64,000 nt of DNA from Halorussus gelatinilyticus (GTDB taxonomy: Archaea; Halobacteriota; Halobacteria; Halobacteriales; Haladaptataceae), in assembly GCF_023238445.1 (NCBI RefSeq), contig NZ_CP096658.1, forward strand, positions 2,294,001 to 2,358,000, written 5' to 3'. The translations under genes were made by a program, and so were the position numbers. Below the pieces are notes generated by a model, which saw only the letters and a list, made by a program, of their open reading frames with translations, ran no database searches and was not told the DNA's origin. Positions 58,721-64,000 of this stretch are shown piece after piece; positions within the stretch are counted from its first letter, which is position 1; every line of letters begins with the position of its first letter.

Positions 58721-60360
58721 GCGGGCAGTTCGTCATCGCGCCGCTCCTTGTCGCGCTCGTCACGGCGATAGCGACCCTGCTGACTCGACGGTTCGCTCGG
58801 ACGCAGATGACGCTGAGTCTGCTCGGCGGGGCGGGCTACGTCGGCGCGGTCGCGTGGCTGGTCTCGAAGGTGGACCCGCTGGGCGCGACGAACGTCTTCA
58901 GCTATCAGCTGTCCGGCTGGCAGGCCCCGTTCGGCATCACGCTGGTCGCCGACTCGCTGTCGGCGTTCATGCTGGCGTTCTCGTCGGTCGTCGCGCTCGC
59001 CGCGCTGGTGTTCTCGGCGGCGTACGTCGATACGTTCGGCCAGCGCGTCTCGTACCACCCGCTGTACCACTTCATGCTGGTCGGCGTCACGGGGTCGTTC
59101 CTCACGGGCGACATCTTCAACCTCTTCGTCTGGTTCGAGGTGATGCTGATGTCGAGCTACGTCCTCGTGGTGTTCTACAGCGGTCCGGAACACACTCGCG
59201 CGGCGCTCCAGTACGTCGTCTTGAATCTGGTCGGGAGCGCGGTCATGCTGTTGGCCATCGGCGGACTCTACTCGACCACCGGGACGCTCAACATGGCCGA
59301 CCTCTCGCGGCGCGTGGCGAACCCCGCCGCGTACGGCCTCGCGGACGGCGGCGTCGCCCCGGTCCTCGGCCTCTCGGCGCTCCTGTTCGCGGTGTTCGCG
59401 CTGAAGGCCGGTCTCGCGCCGTTCCAGTTCTGGGTGCCCGCGGCCTACCGCGCCGCGCCCGCCCCGGTCTCGGCGATGCTCGCGGGCGTCGTCAAGAAGG
59501 TCGGCGTCTACGCCATCATCCGGGTGTACTTCACGGTGTTCGGCGCGGCCGCGCTCGGAGACCTCTCGCTCCCCGGCCTGTCGGTCCCCGACGGCGGGAG
59601 CGCCCTGCTCGCGTTCTACGGGCCGATTCTGTTCCTGATGGCCGCCGCGAGCATCGTGGTCGGCGGTCTCGGCGCGGTCGGCCGCGACGACATCGACGGG
59701 CTGCTCGCGTACTCGTCCATCGGACAGGTCGGGTTCATCGTCCTGCCGCTGGCCATCGCCGCGACCGCGACCGACGAGTCGATTCGCGTGCTGGGCGTCT
59801 CCGCGGCGCTGGTGTACGCGCTGAACCACGGCTTCGCCAAGAGCCTGCTCTTCATGGCCAGCGGCGCGGTGTACGACGCGGTCGGCACCGAGCAGTTCCC
59901 CGACCTCGGCGGTCTCTCGGAGTCCGCGCCGTGGCTCTCGGGCGGCTTCTTCGTCGGCGCGCTGGCACTCATCGGCATCCCGCCGCTGTCGGGCTTCTTC
60001 GGGAAGATGCTGGTGTTCGACGCGGCGGGGCAGGCCCGCTCGACGATTGCCCTCGCGGTCGCGCTGTTCGGCGCGATACTCACCATCGCGTACTTCTCGC
60101 GGGCGTGGAACCGCGGCTTCTGGGGCGAACCGTCCCTGCTCGTCCAGCACGGCGAGACCAAGCTCACGCTGGTCGCCGTCGTGGTCGCGATGGCGCTCGC
60201 TATCGCGGTCCTCGGCGTCGGCTTCGACGTGGTGATGCAGGCCGCACAGGCCGGCGCGGAGGCCGCGCTCGACCGCCAAGAGTACGTCGATACCGTCCTC
60301 GGGGGCGGTAGCGGTGCCGAAAACGGCACAGCCGGCGGTGGCGGAGGTGGTCACTCGTGA
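58717..60360 (+). CDS. mrpD: Na+/H+ antiporter subunit D (MrpD)
   Basis: A 547-residue NuoM/N-like subunit with about 14 helices, GTG start. Motifs: 'LFVWFEVMLMSSYVLVVFYSGPE', 'KAGLAPFQFWVPAAYRAAPAPVSAMLAGVVKKVGVYAIIR', and 'LLAYSSIGQVGFIVLPLAIA'. These contain the lysine and glutamate residues of the proton path. The C-terminus is Gly-rich. Overlaps mrpC and mrpE. Confidence 0.96.
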   Translation: MSGQFVIAPLLVALVTAIATLLTRRFARTQMTLSLLGGAGYVGAVAWLVSKVDPLGATNVFSYQLSGWQAPFGITLVADSLSAFMLAFSSVVALAALVFSAAYVDTFGQRVSYHPLYHFMLVGVTGSFLTGDIFNLFVWFEVMLMSSYVLVVFYSGPEHTRAALQYVVLNLVGSAVMLLAIGGLYSTTGTLNMADLSRRVANPAAYGLADGGVAPVLGLSALLFAVFALKAGLAPFQFWVPAAYRAAPAPVSAMLAGVVKKVGVYAIIRVYFTVFGAAALGDLSLPGLSVPDGGSALLAFYGPILFLMAAASIVVGGLGAVGRDDIDGLLAYSSIGQVGFIVLPLAIAATATDESIRVLGVSAALVYALNHGFAKSLLFMASGAVYDAVGTEQFPDLGGLSESAPWLSGGFFVGALALIGIPPLSGFFGKMLVFDAAGQARSTIALAVALFGAILTIAYFSRAWNRGFWGEPSLLVQHGETKLTLVAVVVAMALAIAVLGVGFDVVMQAAQAGAEAALDRQEYVDTVLGGGSGAENGTAGGGGGGHS

Positions 60361-61013
60361 CGACCCGAAAGTGGCCGGTCGTCGGCGTCCTGCTGGCGGT
60401 GTTGTGGCTGTTCGTCCGCGGCGTGGCGCTCGACCCGGCCACGATTCTGGGCGAGTTCCTCATCGGTCTCGCCTTCGGTCTGCCGGTCGCGTTCGCCTTC
60501 CGGCGGTTCTACGCCGAGCGGACAGCGCTCGGCCGCCACTTCCGGGCGCTCCCCTACGCGGGGATCTACGTCGCGCTGTTCCTCAAGGAACTGCTGACCG
60601 CGAACGTGGACGTGGCCTACCGCGTCCTCGCGCCCAGCATGCCCCTCGAACCCGACGTGGTGGTCGTGCCGCTGCGAGTCGAGACCGACGCCGCCATCAC
60701 GACCATCGCCAACTCCATCACGCTGACCCCCGGCACACTCACCATGGATTACGACGACGAGACCAACACGCTGTACGTCCACGGCATCACCGGTCGGAAC
60801 CGAGAGGCGATCCTCGAACCCATCCGCGCGTGGGAGGACTACGCGCTGGTCATCTTCGACGAGGAGCGCAAGCCCGGCGACCCCGTACCGGAGGTCCCCG
60901 GCGTACCCCGCGTCGGCGAGCGCGCCGACGGCGGGCCGGAAGTGGATTCCGACGCCGGGTCGGACCGACCGGGCGACGACTCGGATGGAGGAGGTGAGTC
61001 CGATGGCGAGTGA
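60357..61013 (+). CDS. mrpE: Na+/H+ antiporter subunit E (MrpE)
   Basis: A 218-residue subunit, GTG start. Two to three N-terminal helices, then 'LFLKELLTANVDVAYRVLAPSMPLEPDVVVVPL' and 'TTIANSITLTPGTLTMDYDDETNTLYVHGI', the hallmark of MrpE. Residues beyond 170 form a long acidic disordered tail, an extension relative to bacterial MrpE (~160 residues). Confidence 0.94.
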   Translation: MTTRKWPVVGVLLAVLWLFVRGVALDPATILGEFLIGLAFGLPVAFAFRRFYAERTALGRHFRALPYAGIYVALFLKELLTANVDVAYRVLAPSMPLEPDVVVVPLRVETDAAITTIANSITLTPGTLTMDYDDETNTLYVHGITGRNREAILEPIRAWEDYALVIFDEERKPGDPVPEVPGVPRVGERADGGPEVDSDAGSDRPGDDSDGGGESDGE

Positions 61014-61290
61014 GGCCCCGCTCCTGCAACCGGTCGTGACGGGCGGGCTGATACTCGTGGCCGCGCTCACCCTGTTCGCGGGCTACCGGGTCATCAAGGG
61101 ACCGACGGTCCCCGACCGCGTGGTCGCGCTCGACACCATCGGCACGAACGTCGTCGCAATCGCGGCGCTGTTCGCGCTCGCCACCGGGGAGGGACTGTTC
61201 GTCACGGTGAGCCTCGTCCTGGCCATCATCGGGTTCATCAGCACCATCGCGGTCAGCCAGTACGTCGTCGAAGGAGACATCATCGAATAA
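61003..61290 (+). CDS. mrpF: Na+/H+ antiporter subunit F (MrpF)
   Basis: A 95-residue three-helix subunit from ATG 61003, overlapping the mrpE end by 11 bases. Family motif 'GYRVIKGPTVPDRVVALDTIGTNVVAIAALFAL' is complete, as is the final helix. Confidence 0.95.
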   Translation: MASEAPLLQPVVTGGLILVAALTLFAGYRVIKGPTVPDRVVALDTIGTNVVAIAALFALATGEGLFVTVSLVLAIIGFISTIAVSQYVVEGDIIE

Positions 61291-61292
61291 CC

Positions 61293-61637
61293 ATGAACGC
61301 GATTCACCAACTCGTCGTCGCGGCGCTCGTCGTCGTCGGGGGATTCTTCCTGCTGGTCGGCACGGTCGGCCTGATTCGGTTCCCCGACGTGTACAATCGG
61401 ATGCACGCCAGCAGCAAGGCGGCCACGCTCGGCACCTCCTCGATGCTGCTGGCGGTGTTCGTCTACTACGGTCCGGAGGGCGCGGGCCTGACCTCGCTGG
61501 TCGGCATCGTCTTCCTGTTCGTGACCGCTCCGACCGGCGCGCACCTCATCTCGCGGTCGGCCCAGAAGATGGGCGTGCCGTTCTACGGGCAGGAGGCCGA
61601 GTGGCCCGAAGAACCGGACGAGTCCCGGTCGGACTGA
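61293..61637 (+). CDS. mrpG: Na+/H+ antiporter subunit G (MrpG)
   Basis: A 114-residue three-helix subunit, last of the operon, two bases after mrpF. Motif 'VGTVGLIRFPDVYNRMHASSKAATLGTSSMLLAVFVYYG' is diagnostic of MrpG/PhaG. The C-terminus is acidic and soluble. Confidence 0.95.
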   Translation: MNAIHQLVVAALVVVGGFFLLVGTVGLIRFPDVYNRMHASSKAATLGTSSMLLAVFVYYGPEGAGLTSLVGIVFLFVTAPTGAHLISRSAQKMGVPFYGQEAEWPEEPDESRSD

Positions 61638-61715
61638 CAACTACTCGATCCGTATTGGAGTTCGCGTACTGTCGCTGTACTGAGTCTTAAGGGGGTTCGC
61701 GTACAATCGGTTCCC

Positions 61716-62141
61716 ATGTACGACCGCGTGCTTCTCCCGACCGACGGTTCCGAGGCGGCGGAAGCCGCCGCCGAGCACGCCTACAGCCACGCCGACCGAT
61801 ACGACGCTGAACTGCACGTACTCCACGTCGTTCCCGAGAACGAGAGTACTTCTATCGTCGGGCGCGGCAACGAGCGCCTCGACACGCTCGAAGCGCGCGG
61901 CCACGACGCCGTCACCCCACTGGTCGAGGACGCCACTACCCGTGACCTCTCCGTGACGAGCGCTATCGAAGTTGGCACTCCGTATCGGAAAATCCTCGCC
62001 TACGCTGACGACCACGACATCGACCTCATCGTCATGAGTACCCACGGTCGGTCGGGCGTCGGCCGAGTAGTTATGGGGAGCGTCACTGAACGCGTGATTC
62101 GCGTGGGCGAACTGCCCGTCGTCGCCGTGCAACGGTCGTAG
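61716..62141 (+). CDS. Universal stress protein (UspA family)
   Basis: A 141-residue nucleotide-binding protein. N-terminal 'YDRVLLPTDGSEAAEAAAEHAY' and the ATP-binding loop 'MSTHGRSGVGRVVMGSVTERVIR' (GxxGxxxxxxxxGS) are present. The TATA-like CTTAAGG lies about 30 bases upstream of ATG 61716. Base composition is slightly lower in GC than the Mrp operon. With the ClC gene it follows the Mrp operon on the same strand. Confidence 0.95.
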   Translation: MYDRVLLPTDGSEAAEAAAEHAYSHADRYDAELHVLHVVPENESTSIVGRGNERLDTLEARGHDAVTPLVEDATTRDLSVTSAIEVGTPYRKILAYADDHDIDLIVMSTHGRSGVGRVVMGSVTERVIRVGELPVVAVQRS

Positions 62142-62196
62142 CAACCTCGTCACGAGAACGTAAGGTATCTTCCGCTTGGCCAACTACGGCCGCGTA

Positions 62197-63477
62197 ATGG
62201 CCTCTGAAAGCGCCTCGGGGCAACTCTCTACCGTACTTCGATGGACCGACGAGCATCACCTCCATCACCAGATGCTCGTCGCTGCGCTACTCGGTATCTG
62301 CGTCGGCGTGGTCGCTACGACCTTCCGAGTCGTCTGGTTGGCACTCAAACACCAGCTCTGGACGACTCTCGACGGACTCGTCTGGCGGGTTATCGTCAGC
62401 ACGGCAGCGGGGATTTTCATCGGCGCAATCCTCTACGCGACGTTCTATCCGGGAGCGCTCTCGGCGCTCGTTCAACAGTTTCACCGCGAGGGCCGAGTCG
62501 AAATGGCCGAGAACGTACCGGTCATCCCGGTCGGTCTTATCGGATTGATCGCCGGACAAAACGCTGGCCCCGAAGGGGTGATGAGCATCGTCGGCGGTTC
62601 GTTTGGGTCGAAGTTCGCCGAGGTGTTCGAGTTCGATAATTCGGTGAAGCTCCTCACGCTCGCAGGGATGGGGGCCGGATTCGGCACGATTCTCGGAGCC
62701 CCGATCGGCGGGGCGCTCCTCTGGCTCGAACTGCCCCACAAGCGCGGACTGGAGTACTACGAAGCTATCGTCCCGACGTTTATCGCGAGTTTCGCGGGTT
62801 ACCTCACCGAAGTCCTGCTAGGCGGGATGGAACTCTTCCCGGCGTGGCGAGCGAGTTCGCTGATGCCGGTCGAACCGTGGCACTTGGCGGCTGCTATCGG
62901 AGTCGGTTTGATCTGCATTCCGTTCGGGTTCATCTACACGCACTCGTTCGCAGTTATCGGGCGTCTCTTCAACGAGTGGTCTCCGGCAGTGTACGTCCGC
63001 ACGACGCTGGCGGGCCTCGGTATCGGCGTCTTGGGATACGCGCTTCCCCTGACCTACTTCTACGGTGGCTCGAAGATGAACGTCCTCCTCTCGAACTCGT
63101 TTTCGTTGGAGGTCCTGCTGTTGACCCTCGCAGGGACCATGGTTGCAGCGGCGCTCACGATTCACGGGAACTGGCTCGGTGGACTCATCATTCCCCACAT
63201 GTTCATGGGAGCGCTAGTGGGCCAAGCGGCTGCACTCGTCGTGCCGGGCCTCCCGCCGATGTTCGGGATGTTGGCCGGGATGGCGGCGTTCAATTCGGTA
63301 GTGACGGCAACTCCCCTGTCGTCGGCGCTGATTGCGATTGCACTGACGAACGGTGCGAGCATCACGCCCGTATTTTTGGCCAGCTTGGTGGCGTTCGTCG
63401 GGAGTCCGAACGTCCAGTTTCTGGAGGTTGCGGCCCCGCGAAGCGAAGCACCGGCCTTCTACGCGAACGACGATTAG
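62197..63477 (+). CDS. ClC family chloride channel/antiporter
   Basis: A 426-residue membrane protein with about 10-11 helices from ATG 62197 (MASESASGQL). Family patterns: 'GLIAGQNAGPEGVMSIVGG' (equivalent of the GREGP loop), 'GMGAGFGTILGAPIGGALLWLELPHKRGLEYYEAIVPTFIAS', and 'IHGNWLGGLIIPHMFMGALVG' (equivalent of GGIFAP). The N-terminal GSGIP motif that holds the central chloride is not seen, so the ion selectivity may be altered. No C-terminal CBS domain. It follows the universal stress gene by 55 bases. Confidence 0.9.
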   Translation: MASESASGQLSTVLRWTDEHHLHHQMLVAALLGICVGVVATTFRVVWLALKHQLWTTLDGLVWRVIVSTAAGIFIGAILYATFYPGALSALVQQFHREGRVEMAENVPVIPVGLIGLIAGQNAGPEGVMSIVGGSFGSKFAEVFEFDNSVKLLTLAGMGAGFGTILGAPIGGALLWLELPHKRGLEYYEAIVPTFIASFAGYLTEVLLGGMELFPAWRASSLMPVEPWHLAAAIGVGLICIPFGFIYTHSFAVIGRLFNEWSPAVYVRTTLAGLGIGVLGYALPLTYFYGGSKMNVLLSNSFSLEVLLLTLAGTMVAAALTIHGNWLGGLIIPHMFMGALVGQAAALVVPGLPPMFGMLAGMAAFNSVVTATPLSSALIAIALTNGASITPVFLASLVAFVGSPNVQFLEVAAPRSEAPAFYANDD

Positions 63478-63611
63478 TACGGCGGTCCGAAGGTGCACCT
63501 ACTCGTCTGCTCGATTCACGCTCCGAACCGAGGACGAATGCAGGGACAGTCCTGAGAAAATTCGTGGTACAACGTCCGCTTATCCGGCGAGACCAGTGAA
63601 ACTCCGTCGCG

Positions 63612-64000
63612 CTACAGTTCGTCGGCCAACTGCTCGGCGACCTGCCACCCCAACTCGTCTTTCGTCCCCTCGTACTCGCGCGTGCTGTTCTCGCGGACGA
63701 ACAGCGTCCGGGTCCGGTCGTCGCCCATCACGCCGGCGTCGTTGGCGACCACGAACGAGAGGGCCGCCCGGCGGAGCGTCCCGCGGGCCGCGGCGACCAT
63801 CTCCTCGTCGTCGCCCGAGGTCTCGGCCTTGAACCCGACGATGGGGAGGTCACCGGCCTCGCGCACCCGGTCGATGAGTTTCGGCGTCGGCGTCAGGTCG
63901 AGCGTGAGGTCCTGTCCGGAGCGAATCTTCTCGTCCGCGGTCTCGACGGTGTAGTCCGAGACGGCCGCGGCCGAGACGAGCGCGTCGGCGGCCCCGCCCT
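63612..64000 (-). CDS. coaBC: Phosphopantothenoylcysteine synthetase/decarboxylase, C-terminal part
   Basis: The minus strand enters the window edge already in frame and ends at 63612. The ~129 visible residues are the CoaB (synthetase) domain: 'DALVSAAAVSDYTVE', 'EKIRSGQDLTLDLTPTPKLIDRVRE', 'IVGFKAETSGDDEEMVAAARG', 'FVVANDAGVMG'. This is the Dfp-type bifunctional enzyme of coenzyme A synthesis; the decarboxylase half lies outside. Confidence 0.93.
   Translation of the reverse strand, partial: GGAADALVSAAAVSDYTVETADEKIRSGQDLTLDLTPTPKLIDRVREAGDLPIVGFKAETSGDDEEMVAAARGTLRRAALSFVVANDAGVMGDDRTRTLFVRENSTREYEGTKDELGWQVAEQLADEL

Overview
The window comes from a haloarchaeon (class Halobacteria). The DNA is GC-rich with a strong G/C bias at codon third positions. 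The proteins are acidic (Asp/Glu-rich, Lys-poor). Many genes have a TATA-like box 25-35 bases before the start codon, which suggests leaderless transcripts. Gene content is archaeal and haloarchaeal: Orc1/Cdc6, SRP 7S RNA, RNase P Rnp4, XPB-Bax1, HalOD1, PGF-CTERM and DUF5798-type proteins, geranylgeranyl reductase, GGGP-synthase family. The genus cannot be fixed from sequence alone.

Layout. 0-9 kb: housekeeping and metabolic genes (degenerate ANL-fold protein, aldo/keto reductase, GNAT, acyl-CoA synthetase, CPBP protease, DJ-1 family protein). 8-12.6 kb: the Hsp70 machine on the minus strand (grpE, dnaK, dnaJ), with a broken secreted-peptide gene between dnaK and dnaJ. 12.7-16.7 kb: XPB helicase and its nuclease partner Bax1, split by an opposing lipoprotein gene. 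16.7-27.7 kb: RNA methyltransferase pair, methyltransferase, PAC2 protein, geranylgeranyl reductase with divergent 2Fe-2S ferredoxin, rhodanese/MBL protein, MsrA. 27.7-33.5 kb: a more AT-rich accessory segment with a truncated P450, a 232-bp IS6-like MITE, a PGF-CTERM surface protein, a lipoprotein/HTH/membrane cassette and a decayed stretch ending at tRNA-Arg(TCG). 33.7-41.5 kb: core genes, including a GGGP-synthase-family protein divergent from an uncharacterised protein with a prenyl-synthase-like Asp-rich motif. 41.6 kb: SRP RNA. 42-43.4 kb: secreted metzincin protease with thrombospondin-3 repeats.

43.7-48.4 kb holds a replication origin: an orc1/cdc6 gene next to seven origin recognition boxes in two opposed groups around a purine-rich tract, lying between rnp4 and yhbY-mscS. 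48.7-51 kb: two GT4 glycosyltransferases. 51-55.4 kb: HD hydrolase, 1-Cys peroxiredoxin, TatA, tRNA-Arg(CCT) with extra copies of its 3' end, and hpt with a 68-bp exact copy of its own 3' end. 55.5-61.6 kb: a complete seven-gene Mrp Na+/H+ antiporter operon (mrpA-G) followed by a universal stress protein and a ClC-type channel, an ion-homeostasis block. The window ends inside coaBC.

The most rewarding places for follow-up are the non-coding structures (MITE with target duplication, paired inverted hairpin elements, candidate structured RNA, tRNA-tail palindrome, hpt-tail duplication, origin) and the lipid-like gene pair at 34-36.6 kb. No complete transposase, CRISPR array or defence system was seen.
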